A DNA stretch of 15,402 nucleotides, taken from CAYLGY01 sp964383325 (GTDB taxonomy: Bacteria; Pseudomonadota; Alphaproteobacteria; Rhizobiales; Rhizobiaceae). This document shows positions 6,717 through 14,382 of this stretch, piece by piece. The DNA is taken from assembly GCA_964383325.1 (NCBI GenBank), contig CAYLGY010000061.1, positions 1 to 15,402 on the forward strand. Direction: 5' to 3'. The first letter of the stretch is position 1. Each line of letters starts with the position of its first letter. Under the pieces are notes generated by a model. That model did no database searches, was not told the origin of the DNA, and worked only from the letters and a program-made list of their open reading frames with translations. A program made the translations under genes and the position numbers.

Positions 6717-7646
6717 ATGCGCAGCCGGTTGCTCCTTGTCTTGCTGCTCGCCCTGCTGGTCGCTGGCGGGCTGGGATGGGGGATGACCGCGCCGCAGCGA
6801 CTTGACGAGGCACGGATCGCGGCCCTGCAGCCGGGCGATGCGCAACGGGGCCGGCGGATCTTTTTCGCCGGCGGTTGCGCCGCCTGCCATGCTGCGCCGC
6901 GCGCCGAAGGCGACGACCGCTTCCGTTTGGGCGGGGGCATCAGGCTGGTCACCGCCTTCGGCACCTTCGTGGCTCCCAATATCTCGCAGCATCCGGAGGA
7001 CGGCATCGGGCAATGGCAACTTGCGGATTTCGCCAACGCCATGCTGAAGGGCGTCTCGCCTGAGGGGCGCCACTACTATCCGGCATTTCCCTATACTTCC
7101 TATGCGCGAATGACCGGGGAAGACATTTCCGACCTGTTCGCCTTTCTGAAAACCCTTCCCGAAATTGCCGGCAAGGCCGGTGACCATGAGATCGGCTTTC
7201 CCTTCTCGGTCCGCAGGGGGATCGGCCTCTGGAAGCGTCTGCATCTGGAGGATGGGCCCGTCATTGCGCTCGATCCGGCCGCGCCGGAAGCGGTGCGGCT
7301 CGGCGCCTATCTGGTCGAAGGGCCTGGCCATTGCGGAGAATGCCATACGCCGCGCGACCTTTCCGGCGGGTTGCGGCTCGGGCAATGGCTCGCCGGCGCG
7401 GTAGCCGCGGAAGGGGAGGGAACCGTGCCCAACATCACTTCGGGCGAAGGCGGCATCGGGTCCTGGTCGGAACGCGACATTGCCTGGTTTCTGGAGACCG
7501 GCTTTACACCCGATTTCGATTCGGTGGGCGGAGCCATGGCGCCCGTGCAGCGCAATATGGCCGAGCTCACGCCCGAGGATCGCGCGGCCATCGCTGCCTA
7601 TCTGAAGGCGATCCCGCCCCAGCCGAACGGCTATTCAGCCAAGTGA
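6717..7646 (+). CDS. Membrane-anchored diheme cytochrome c
   Basis: The 309-residue product starts with one hydrophobic segment (residues 4-20, Leu-rich) with no clear cleavage site, so it is probably anchored and faces the periplasm. Two class I heme domains follow. The first has CAACH (Cys54, Cys57, His58) with Met132 in SYARMTGED as likely sixth ligand. The second has CGECH (Cys206, Cys209, His210) with Met274 in GGAMAPVQRNM. These patterns resemble the cytochrome subunits of alcohol and gluconate dehydrogenases, but no dehydrogenase gene lies alongside. The ATG lacks a strong ribosome site and begins 10 bases after the cytochrome c' stop, which suggests translational coupling. An electron path between this protein, the cytochrome c' and the respiratory chain is an inference. 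Confidence 0.9.
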   Translation: MRSRLLLVLLLALLVAGGLGWGMTAPQRLDEARIAALQPGDAQRGRRIFFAGGCAACHAAPRAEGDDRFRLGGGIRLVTAFGTFVAPNISQHPEDGIGQWQLADFANAMLKGVSPEGRHYYPAFPYTSYARMTGEDISDLFAFLKTLPEIAGKAGDHEIGFPFSVRRGIGLWKRLHLEDGPVIALDPAAPEAVRLGAYLVEGPGHCGECHTPRDLSGGLRLGQWLAGAVAAEGEGTVPNITSGEGGIGSWSERDIAWFLETGFTPDFDSVGGAMAPVQRNMAELTPEDRAAIAAYLKAIPPQPNGYSAK

Positions 7647-7706
7647 CCGGATGGTGGCGGCGTTCCGCGCGCCATGCCCGACATCCTTTTCCAAGCATGA
7701 AACACG

Positions 7707-8630
7707 CTAGGCATGAACCGCACTGGCCAGGAATTCCAGGATCCGGGACGGCAGCTCGCCGGTTTCCAGCATTGGCGGGTGACCCTGTCCCCGCACGGTC
7801 ACGAGTTGCATGCGCGGATGGAGTTCGCCCATGCGGGCGGCGGTATCCGCCGAGAGCAGGCGGGAATGCTCCCCGCGGATCAATAGCAGCGGAATCTCGC
7901 CGAAGCCCATGAATTGCTGCCATAGCGACGGCAACGGCCGGCTGAGGTCCACGGAAAGGATCGTGTTCACGAGTGCCGGATCATGGTCGGGAACGATCCG
8001 TCCGCGCTCGTTCTCGCGATAGATCGCACGTGCCATGCGTTGCCAGTCCGAAGCAGTGAGCGCCGGGAAGGATCCGCCAAGCGCCACCCGCAGCGAATCC
8101 GCCGCATCCTGCCAGCTTGCCGGCGTTGGCGCCCGTTTCAGCGCGGTGCGGATCTGGGCAAGTCCCTCGCCCTCGATCTGCGGACCGATGTCGTTGAGCA
8201 CCACGGCCTTGAGAATTGCCGGGCGCTGCGCCGCAATGAGATGCAGGATCAGGCCGCCGCGCGAAGTGCCGATGAAGGCCGCATGCGGCAGGTCGAGCAC
8301 GGCAAGCCCCGCGAGGATGTCATCGGTTTCGACCTGCAGATCGTAGCGCCGCCAGTCGCGGTCGTATTCGGAGCGGCCGCGGCCACGATAGTCGAACGCG
8401 ACCACCATCCGGCCCTCCTCTCCGGCGGAGAGGAGCATGGCCAGCTCATGAAAGTCGCGCGAGTTGCGCGTCAGCCCCGGGAGGCAGACAACGGGCAGGC
8501 GCGCATGGCGATGGGCAGCGCCATAAATTCGCGCGTGAAGGCGCAGCCCGTCGGGCGCCGAATGATCGAGCTCCTCGAAGCCGGCACCCCTCCCGGCCTG
8601 CGCTACCGCTTCTGGTGCGATCGCATTCAT
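7707..8630 (-). CDS. Alpha/beta hydrolase with altered acid residue
   Basis: The 307-residue product has the alpha/beta hydrolase fold: oxyanion strand VVCLPGLTRNSRDF, AFDYRGRGRSEY, nucleophile elbow GTSRGG (Ser123), and C-terminal histidine GQGHPP (His284). The substrate is unknown; esters or amides are typical for the fold. Where close relatives usually have an Asp in a GExSDxLS-type loop after strand 7, this protein reads RGEHSRLLS with Arg257, so the normal triad acid is missing there. Its ATG overlaps the stop codon of the lytic transglycosylase gene (ATGA, 8630-8627), which suggests one transcript and coupled translation. No signal peptide is seen. It converges with the diheme cytochrome gene across 60 bp without a clear terminator. 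Confidence 0.88.
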   Translation of the reverse strand: MNAIAPEAVAQAGRGAGFEELDHSAPDGLRLHARIYGAAHRHARLPVVCLPGLTRNSRDFHELAMLLSAGEEGRMVVAFDYRGRGRSEYDRDWRRYDLQVETDDILAGLAVLDLPHAAFIGTSRGGLILHLIAAQRPAILKAVVLNDIGPQIEGEGLAQIRTALKRAPTPASWQDAADSLRVALGGSFPALTASDWQRMARAIYRENERGRIVPDHDPALVNTILSVDLSRPLPSLWQQFMGFGEIPLLLIRGEHSRLLSADTAARMGELHPRMQLVTVRGQGHPPMLETGELPSRILEFLASAVHA

Positions 8631-10696
8631 CCGCCGCGGCGCAGGTCGCTCTCGATGGAGAACCTGCCGGTCAGCCGCATCTGGTAGACCTGGTAGTTTT
8701 CCATGACGCGCTGCACATAGCTGCGTGTCTCGGTGAAGGGGATGCGCTCGATCCAGTCGATGACGAAATCCAGCGGCTTGCCGCGCGGATCGCCATAGCG
8801 GCTTGCCCATTCATTGGCCCGGGTCGGACCGGCATTGTAGGCAGCGAAGGTAAGGATATAGGAGCCATTGAAACGCTGCATCTGCTCGGCGAGATAGGCG
8901 GTGCCCAGATTTGCATTATAGGCCGGGTCGCTGGTCAGCTTCTGGGCCGAGAAGGCGAGGCCCGCCTTGCGCGCCATTTCCCGGGCGGTATTCGGCATGA
9001 GCTGCAACAGGCCGCGCGCGCCCGCGCTCGAGACTGCCGCCTGGTTGAACTCGCTTTCCTGGCGCGCGACGGCATAGGCAAGGGCGCGCCGCTCATCGGG
9101 GATGCCGGCGCTGGCGGGGATGACCCCGACGGGATGGGCGAGAGAACCGATGTCGATGCCGCGCGCGGCGGCTGCCTTTCCCACCCGCAATGCAAGATCG
9201 TGATTGCCGCGATTTTCAGCCATTACGGCCAGCATGGCCAGTTCGCCGGGGCTCGTGAGTTCCCGTGCAAGCGACAGGTACAGGATGTTGGCGCGACTGC
9301 CGTAGCCGGCTTCTTCCAGCCTGCGGATGGCGGCGACCAGTTCGCGCTTCTCGAAGCGGGCGCGATCTTCAGGAGTGGGGCGCGGATAGTCGGCATTGAG
9401 ACGGTCGTGACCCAGCCGGGCAGCGGCAAGCTGGCCATAGAAGGTCGTGCCGAAACGGGCGGCATGCTCGTAGAGCGGCCGCGCCTGTCCACTCGCGCCA
9501 GCCTCGGCGGCCCTGCCCATCCAGTACCAGGCGCGCGCCTGCGAGATCGGACCCGAAGAAATTTCGGCAATCCGACGGAAATGCTGCATGGCGGTGCGCG
9601 CATCCTTCAGGGACCGCAGCGCATACCAGCCGGCATGGAATTCAGCATCGACGACCGCTTCGGCGCCCGTGGCGGCATGGTTGGCCGCGACCTGATAGGC
9701 AAGCCTCGCCTCGCCGATATCCAGCAATTCGCGTGACAGGACCCTGCGTTCGGTCCACCAGCGGTCCGGCTGGACGACCGAGCCCTTGACGGCCGCCATG
9801 GTCCTTGCGGCGTCGGCAAACTTCCCGGCCCGGCGCTGGTGCCGGGCGAGGGCGAAGAGATAGCCCGAACCCCGCTGCGCCTTGGGCACGGCGCCCAGCA
9901 GCTTGCCGGCATCGCCCTGGTTGCGGATGACGGCCGCCCAGGCGGCGTGCAACGCCTCCGCGCCGGCCAGCCTTGCAACCCGGCCAGCAGAGGTGATGCG
10001 ATCCTCATGCAGCATGTATTCCATGCGGTGGCGATGGGCCTCGCGCGGGATCAGCCGCCCGAACTCCTTCAATATGGCGGCTTCTTCCTGCGCTTCCAGT
10101 TTCGTCTCGCGCCAGAAGCGGGAGATTGCGGTGCTGGCGGCCTTCTCGTTGCCGGTGGCGAGCAGGGCGCGCGTCAGGGCAATCGCGCCTTGCGCGGTAC
10201 GCGGCTCCGTCGAGCCGAAGGCCGCGATGACCGCGCGCGGCTCGGGCCGCTCGCGATACAGGGCCCGCTCGCTGTTTTCCCGCATGGTGAGCTGGCCGGG
10301 CCAGTTCGCCAGCCGGCTTGCCGTCTCCGCGATCTCGTGGCTGGGGACTGATCCGCCTCCGCCGAGGGCGATGGCCCAGGCAAGGATGCGGCGATCGAGC
10401 GTGTCCGGACCGAGCTGGTCGCGATGCCGTCGCGCGCTGGCGATATCGCCGCCTGCAAGCGCGTTGAGGCCTGCGGTGAGCACCCGCAGGTCGCCGCCAA
10501 TGGCAAGGCGTGCCTGCCTGGTCGCGGCCGGGATGGTGGAGGTCGTCAACTGGGTGTCGATCCGGGGCGTCGGGGCAGGGCGATCCGCCGGGATCGGTCC
10601 CTCCAGCGGCAATTCCCGCGCCGCGAGCCCATGCGTTCCCGCCGCGCCCAGCGCCAGCGCGAGCATGATTCCCCTGCCTGCAAGTCTCTTGCGCAT
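8627..10696 (-). CDS. slt: Soluble lytic murein transglycosylase (Slt70 type)
   Basis: The enzyme cleaves peptidoglycan glycan strands to give 1,6-anhydromuramyl products in the periplasm. The 689-residue precursor has a Sec signal peptide (RKRLAGRGIMLALALGAAG..., cleaved near residue 26). A long helical, repeat-like superhelix region of about 500 residues rich in Ala and Arg comes next, then the SLT catalytic domain from about residue 535. It contains the catalytic Glu547 in ARQESEF, the SSAGARGLLQLMPNTA motif and FAAYNAGPTR. The start is ATG at 10696-10694, with AGGG eight bases upstream; a TTG one codon earlier is in frame but unnecessary. It diverges from dapA, whose product feeds meso-diaminopimelate into the same wall. 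Confidence 0.94.
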   Translation of the reverse strand: MRKRLAGRGIMLALALGAAGTHGLAARELPLEGPIPADRPAPTPRIDTQLTTSTIPAATRQARLAIGGDLRVLTAGLNALAGGDIASARRHRDQLGPDTLDRRILAWAIALGGGGSVPSHEIAETASRLANWPGQLTMRENSERALYRERPEPRAVIAAFGSTEPRTAQGAIALTRALLATGNEKAASTAISRFWRETKLEAQEEAAILKEFGRLIPREAHRHRMEYMLHEDRITSAGRVARLAGAEALHAAWAAVIRNQGDAGKLLGAVPKAQRGSGYLFALARHQRRAGKFADAARTMAAVKGSVVQPDRWWTERRVLSRELLDIGEARLAYQVAANHAATGAEAVVDAEFHAGWYALRSLKDARTAMQHFRRIAEISSGPISQARAWYWMGRAAEAGASGQARPLYEHAARFGTTFYGQLAAARLGHDRLNADYPRPTPEDRARFEKRELVAAIRRLEEAGYGSRANILYLSLARELTSPGELAMLAVMAENRGNHDLALRVGKAAAARGIDIGSLAHPVGVIPASAGIPDERRALAYAVARQESEFNQAAVSSAGARGLLQLMPNTAREMARKAGLAFSAQKLTSDPAYNANLGTAYLAEQMQRFNGSYILTFAAYNAGPTRANEWASRYGDPRGKPLDFVIDWIERIPFTETRSYVQRVMENYQVYQMRLTGRFSIESDLRRGG

Positions 10697-10830
10697 CAAA
10701 CCAACCCTAACAGAAAACAGCTCCGAAGCTCCAGCATGAACTGTGCCGGCAGAGGGTTAACTTGCGGTGAACGGCAATCCGCTGCCGCTTCCGGCATGGC
10801 TGCGGGCAATGACGCTCAAAAGGGTCGGAA

Positions 10831-10858
10831 TTGCGGCTGACCGGCGCGGTTCTGCTAT
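10831..10858 (+). promoter_or_regulatory. Weak candidate promoter for dapA
   Basis: TTGCGG (10831-10836) and TGCTAT (10853-10858) are 16 bases apart and would start transcription about 60 bases before dapA. This is the best pair I could see in the 229-bp region between slt and dapA, but both boxes match only partly. Otherwise that region shows no ORF or strong hairpin. Confidence 0.22.
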
Positions 10859-10925
10859 GGCGCTCGGCTGGCAATTGGGGTATGAGGCGCCATTGCGCAA
10901 GTCGCCTTTCCGGAGATAGACAATC

Positions 10926-11807
10926 ATGTTCCAGGGTTCTCTCACCGCCCTTGTCACGCCGTTCACCGCGGATGGCGGGCTGGACGAGAAAGCCTTTCGC
11001 GAGTTGGTCGACTGGCAGATCGAGGAGGGCACGACCGGGCTCGTTCCCGTGGGCACGACGGGCGAATCGCCGACGCTCAGCCATGAGGAACACAAGCTTG
11101 TGATCGAGCTGTGTGTGGAAGCGGCGGCGGGCCGCGTGCCGGTCCTGGCTGGCGCCGGGTCCAATTCGACGGAAGAGGCGGTGGATTTCTGCCGGCACGC
11201 CGAGAGCGTCGGCGCGGCGGGCGTGCTGGTCGTCACGCCTTATTACAATAAGCCCACCCAGGACGGGCTTTATCGGCATTTCGCGGCAGTGGCGCGTTCG
11301 ATGAAGCTGCCGGTGATCATCTACAACATTCCGGGCCGCTCGGTGGTTGACATGCTCCCGGAAACCATGGGCCGCCTTGTGCGCGATTTCTCCAATATTC
11401 GCGGCGTCAAGGACGCGACCGGTCGGGTCGAGCGGGTAAGCGAGCAGCGGATGTGCTGCGGCAAGGAGTTCATCCAGCTTTCGGGTGAGGATGCGTCGGC
11501 GCTCGGCTTCAACGCCCAGGGCGGGGTCGGCTGCATTTCGGTGACTGCGAATGTGGCGCCGCGCCTGTGTGCCGAGTTCCAGCGCGCATCCCTGTCGGGC
11601 AATCACGCCCGCGCGCTCGAACTGCATGATCTCTTGATGCCGCTGCACAAGGCGATCTTCATCGAACCGGGCGTTGCCGGCGCGAAATACGGCCTGTCCC
11701 GCCTTGGCCGCGTGCAGAATGCGCTGCGTCTGCCGATGACGCCGGTGGATGCGGCAACGGCTGCCAGGATCGATGCGGCGATGGTGCATGCCGGGCTTGT
11801 AAACTGA
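10926..11807 (+). CDS. dapA: 4-hydroxy-tetrahydrodipicolinate synthase
   Basis: The enzyme condenses pyruvate with aspartate semialdehyde, the first committed step to meso-diaminopimelate and lysine. The 293-residue product has normal length. All active-site residues are at positions close to those of E. coli: Thr44-Thr45 (PVGTTGES), Tyr107 (TPYYNKP), Tyr133 (IIYNIPGRS), Arg138, and the Schiff-base Lys162 (GVKDATG). The ATG has GGAG ten bases upstream. It is followed after 24 bases by smpB, probably in one transcript, an arrangement often seen in alphaproteobacteria. Many related aldolases share the fold (N-acetylneuraminate lyase and others), but the Tyr107, Tyr133 and Arg138 set and the smpB neighbour favour true DapA. 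Confidence 0.96.
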   Translation: MFQGSLTALVTPFTADGGLDEKAFRELVDWQIEEGTTGLVPVGTTGESPTLSHEEHKLVIELCVEAAAGRVPVLAGAGSNSTEEAVDFCRHAESVGAAGVLVVTPYYNKPTQDGLYRHFAAVARSMKLPVIIYNIPGRSVVDMLPETMGRLVRDFSNIRGVKDATGRVERVSEQRMCCGKEFIQLSGEDASALGFNAQGGVGCISVTANVAPRLCAEFQRASLSGNHARALELHDLLMPLHKAIFIEPGVAGAKYGLSRLGRVQNALRLPMTPVDAATAARIDAAMVHAGLVN

Positions 11808-11831
11808 GGCACGACACCCGATTTTCGCGCC

Positions 11832-12302
11832 ATGGCCAGGAAACCGAACCCTATCAACGTCGCCGCCGTCAATCGCAAGGCGCGTTTCTCCTACGAGATT
11901 CTCGACACGTTCGAGGCCGGGCTTCTCCTGACCGGCACCGAAGTCAAGGCGCTGCGCGAGGGCCAGGCCAATATCCAGGAGAGCTACGCCGCGGTAGAAG
12001 GGGGCGAGATCTGGTTGATCAACTCCTATATTCCGGAATATCTTCAGGCCAATCGCTTCAATCACGAGCCGCGTCGGCGGCGCAAGCTCCTGCTCAACAA
12101 GCGGGAAATGGCCCGGCTCGCCCAGGCTGTCGAGCGCGAGGGCATGACCATGGTGCCGCTCAAGATCTATTTCAACGATCGCGGCCGCGCCAAGCTCGAA
12201 CTTGCGGTGGCGCGCGGCAAGAAGCTGCATGACAAGCGCGAGACGGAGAAGAAGCGCGACTGGGGCCGGGAAAAGCAGAGATTGCTCAAAGAAAGAAGAT
12301 AG
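11832..12302 (+). CDS. smpB: SsrA-binding protein SmpB
   Basis: SmpB binds tmRNA and delivers it to stalled ribosomes for trans-translation. The 156-residue product starts MARKPNPINVAAVNRKARF and has the OB-fold core with LLTGTEVKALREGQANI, SYAAVEGGEIWLINSYIPEY and HEPRRRRKLLL. It ends in the basic tail AVARGKKLHDKRETEKKRDW that enters the decoding centre. The start is the usual family start; upstream there is no strong ribosome site, so coupling to dapA, 24 bases before, is likely. The tmRNA gene itself is not in the window. Confidence 0.98.
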   Translation: MARKPNPINVAAVNRKARFSYEILDTFEAGLLLTGTEVKALREGQANIQESYAAVEGGEIWLINSYIPEYLQANRFNHEPRRRRKLLLNKREMARLAQAVEREGMTMVPLKIYFNDRGRAKLELAVARGKKLHDKRETEKKRDWGREKQRLLKERR

Positions 12303-12333
12303 GCGGCACGCTGGCCAGATTACTGCTTGCACT

Positions 12334-12426
12334 CCATGCTGCCCCGAAAGCGGGAACCACTTTCCGGGATCATGGACTTCTTGCTGGCGCATGATCTGGT
12401 CCGGAACCACTTTCCAGGATCACGCG
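12334..12426 (-). repeat. Palindromic intergenic repeat, copy B (two units, inverted)
   Basis: Read on the minus strand this is the same element as at 3001-3074. One unit, TGATCCTGGAAAGTGG, lies about 50 bases before a second, CATGATCCCGGAAAGTGG. The linker has ATCATGCGCCAGCAAGAA, close to ATCATGCGGCGACAGGAA in copy A. The period is 50 bases here and 59 in copy A, because this unit's palindrome has lost about nine bases of the CTTTCC arm. It fills most of the gap between smpB and the uracil-DNA glycosylase gene and abuts the latter's stop codon. Its hairpins could end or protect both convergent transcripts; that is inference. Confidence 0.85.
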
Positions 12427-13110
12427 CTAGCCCCTCCCGGGATCCTGAACCTGCCTGCGCAACTGGCGGAACACTTCCACGAACATTTCCTCGGTCAATC
12501 GGCCCGTATTGGTGTTGTAGCGCGAGCAATGATAGCTCGGGAAGAGGGTCAGCTCGCCCGCCTGCAGTTGCGCGCCATGGGCAAAAGGCAGGTCCGCCGG
12601 CCGAAAGCCGAGTGCCCGCACGACGGACTGGTGCGCGATCGTTCCGAGCGTGACAATGGCCTTCAGATTTTCGAAGCGCTCGATCGTCGCGCTCAGGAAA
12701 CGGCGACAGGTTGCAATTTCCGCGCCTGTCGGGCGATTTTCCGGAGGTACGCAGCGCACGGCATTGGTGATCGCGGTCCCGATCAGCTCGAGTCCGTCAT
12801 CCGGGCGCGCATCGAACCGGCCGCGCGACATGCCGAAGCGCGCGAGGGTCTGATAGAGCAGGGTCCCGGCATAATCGCCGGTGAACGGCCTGCCGGTCCG
12901 GTTGGCGCCGCGCACGCCCGGCGCGAGGCCGACGATCAGGATCCTGACCGTTTCGTCGCCGTCGCGCGGCGCGAAAGTGGCAACCGGGGCGTTGTGCCAC
13001 GCCGGTTCGCGCTGGCGCCACTCCTGCAGGAATTCATAGAGCCGGGGGCAAAGGGCGCAATCATGGGGCGCATCCGCTTCGGGATGCCGGGCCGGGACTG
13101 GTTCCAGCAA
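12427..13110 (-). CDS. Uracil-DNA glycosylase, family 5 (UDGb-like)
   Basis: The enzyme removes uracil, and in this family often other deaminated bases, from DNA to start base excision repair. Motifs are GLAPGVRGANRTGRPFTGDYAG (active-site loop), NAVRCVPPENRP, and SYHCSRYNTNTGRLT with the conserved histidine. Cys18 and Cys21 (CALCPRL), Cys120 and Cys135 fit the 4Fe-4S cluster of family 4 and 5 enzymes. I chose a TTG start (complement of 13108-13110), with GAGG nine bases upstream and four bases after the NYN stop codon, giving 227 residues. An ATG at 13165-13167 would add 19 mostly basic residues and overlap the neighbour by 53 bases; that stretch is the frame shadow of its acidic tail. The start remains uncertain. 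The gene is probably co-transcribed with the NYN gene. Confidence 0.9.
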   Translation of the reverse strand: MLEPVPARHPEADAPHDCALCPRLYEFLQEWRQREPAWHNAPVATFAPRDGDETVRILIVGLAPGVRGANRTGRPFTGDYAGTLLYQTLARFGMSRGRFDARPDDGLELIGTAITNAVRCVPPENRPTGAEIATCRRFLSATIERFENLKAIVTLGTIAHQSVVRALGFRPADLPFAHGAQLQAGELTLFPSYHCSRYNTNTGRLTEEMFVEVFRQLRRQVQDPGRG

Positions 13111-13114
13111 TGGC

Positions 13115-13693
13115 TCAATCCTCGTCCTCGAAATCCTCCTGGACCTCGCGCCGTTGCGGCCTTTCATATCCCTCGCGGCCGATCTCGGCCTTGAGCGAAT
13201 TCAGGTCGATGAAATGATCGGCCTGCCGGCGCAACTCGTCTGAAATCATCGGAGGCTGCGAATGCATGGTGGAAACCACGGAAACCTTGCGGCCGGTACG
13301 CTGCAGGGCCTCGACCAGCGAACGAAAGTCGCCATCGCCGGAAAACAGCACGTAATGATCGATGACGGAGGTGAGTTCCATGGCGTCGATGGTCAGCTCG
13401 ATATCCATGTTGCCCTTGATCTTGCGCCGCCCGGTTGAATCGGTGAACTCCTTGGCCGGCTTTGTGACGACCTTGTAGCCATTGTAATCCAGCCAGTCGA
13501 TCAGTGGCCGGATCGAGGAATATTCCTGGTCCTCCACCAGCGCCGTGTAATAATAGGCGCGCAGCAGATAGCCCTTCTTCTGGAAGGCTGCGAGGAGCTT
13601 CCGGTAATCTATATCGAAACCCAGCGTACGCGATGCGGCATAGAGATTGGCGCCATCTATGAACAATGCAATTTTTTCCCTGGGGTCGAACAT
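13115..13693 (-). CDS. NYN domain protein, LabA/DUF88-like (PIN-fold nuclease)
   Basis: The 192-residue product is an NYN domain protein, a branch of the PIN/FLAP nuclease folds thought to cut RNA with metal ions. Acidic residues expected in the active site are present: Asp13 (FIDGANLY), Asp97 (KGNMDIELTIDAME), and Asp120 and Asp122 (LFSGDGDFRSLVEAL). The C-terminus is an acidic tail (EDFEDED). The start MFDPREKIALFIDG has AAGGA seven bases upstream; the frame extends to 13840 but that part is poorly composed. Proteins of this group sit beside smpB, rpoZ and rsh in many Hyphomicrobiales (from memory), but their RNA target is not known to me. It diverges from rpoZ and precedes the glycosylase gene by four bases or an overlap. 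Confidence 0.9.
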   Translation of the reverse strand: MFDPREKIALFIDGANLYAASRTLGFDIDYRKLLAAFQKKGYLLRAYYYTALVEDQEYSSIRPLIDWLDYNGYKVVTKPAKEFTDSTGRRKIKGNMDIELTIDAMELTSVIDHYVLFSGDGDFRSLVEALQRTGRKVSVVSTMHSQPPMISDELRRQADHFIDLNSLKAEIGREGYERPQRREVQEDFEDED

Positions 13694-13816
13694 CGGTTCA
13701 TCCTTGTAAAATAACTGGATATAATGGCACCCGGACGGTGCGGAGGGTTGGCGGAGCCTGCCAGCGCCGGAGTGCTGCGGCTTCATCCCCTTCCAGTGGC
13801 GCCCGGGATAGCTGTT

Positions 13817-13845
13817 GCAATACCGCCAGCTTGGCCCCATTCCAA
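13817..13845 (-). promoter_or_regulatory. Candidate promoter for NYN and glycosylase genes
   Basis: On the minus strand TTGGAA (complement of 13840-13845) and TATTGC (complement of 13817-13822) are 17 bases apart. They would start transcription about 115 bases before the NYN gene. The boxes fit a sigma-70-like promoter moderately. The implied leader is long and GC-rich, with no recognised riboswitch. Confidence 0.3.
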
Positions 13846-13919
13846 GCCGGTTTAGTTAACATTGTTCACGATCCTGGTGGGCCTGGCGCCGGGTCGGGTG
13901 CGGCGGCGCGGCAAGCGGC

Positions 13920-13948
13920 TTGAATTTGCCGGCGGAAGTCGCTATCTA
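13920..13948 (+). promoter_or_regulatory. Candidate promoter for rpoZ
   Basis: TTGAAT (13920-13925) and TATCTA (13943-13948) are separated by exactly 17 bases and would start transcription about 29 bases before the rpoZ ATG. This is the best sigma-70-like pair in the window. It lies in the 290-bp divergent region between the NYN gene and rpoZ. Confidence 0.45.
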
Positions 13949-13983
13949 CGCCGCATCTCCGAATTCAGCGAAAGGGGCGCCTC

Positions 13984-14382
13984 ATGGCCCGCGTAACTGT
14001 CGAAGATTGCATCGACAAGGTTGAGAATCGATTTGAACTGGTGCTCCTCGCAGGACATCGCGCGCGGCAGATCTCGCAAGGCGCGCCGATCCTCGTCGAC
14101 CGGGACAATGACAAGAATCCGGTGGTTGCCCTGCGCGAGATTGCCGACCGGGCACTCTCCCCCGGAGATCTGAAGGAAGACCTGATCCATTCTCTGCAGC
14201 GGCATGTCGAGGTGGACGAGCCGGAGGCCGAGCCGGAAGCGCTCCTGCCGGCGCCCAGCGCCGAGGCAGCCCCCGAGGAAAGCTCGGACGCCGAGCAGAT
14301 TTCCTTCGATCGCATGTCCGAGGAAGATCTGCTGGCCGCCATCCAGGATCTGGTGCCGCCGGAGAAGAGCGACGAATTCTAG
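13984..14382 (+). CDS. rpoZ: DNA-directed RNA polymerase omega subunit
   Basis: Omega helps fold and assemble the beta' subunit and forms part of a (p)ppGpp site in proteobacterial RNA polymerase. The 132-residue product begins MARVTVEDCIDKVENRFELVLLAGHRARQ, the family signature, followed by VDRDNDKNPVVALREIAD. It ends in an acidic, Pro/Ala/Glu-rich tail with MSEEDLLAAIQDLVPPEKSDEF; such a long tail is usual in Hyphomicrobiales and absent from E. coli omega (about 90 residues). The ATG has AAAGGGG about seven bases upstream. The next gene on the same strand is the (p)ppGpp enzyme, 304 bp away. Confidence 0.98.
   Translation: MARVTVEDCIDKVENRFELVLLAGHRARQISQGAPILVDRDNDKNPVVALREIADRALSPGDLKEDLIHSLQRHVEVDEPEAEPEALLPAPSAEAAPEESSDAEQISFDRMSEEDLLAAIQDLVPPEKSDEF

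Noticed and set aside
8615..9736. 373-codon plus-strand frame within the lytic transglycosylase gene
   Set aside because: The minus strand encodes the SLT catalytic domain over the same bases; the plus frame has shadow-like composition.
10707..12410. 567-codon open frame on the minus strand covering dapA and smpB
   Set aside because: It is antisense to two certain genes, starts inside the palindromic repeat, is rich in Arg, His and Leu as frame shadows are, and shows no family motif.
13853..13871. SOS (GTTC-N7-GTTC) or CtrA (TTAA-N7-TTAA) site near GTTAACATTGTTC
   Set aside because: Neither the half-sites nor the spacing match either consensus.
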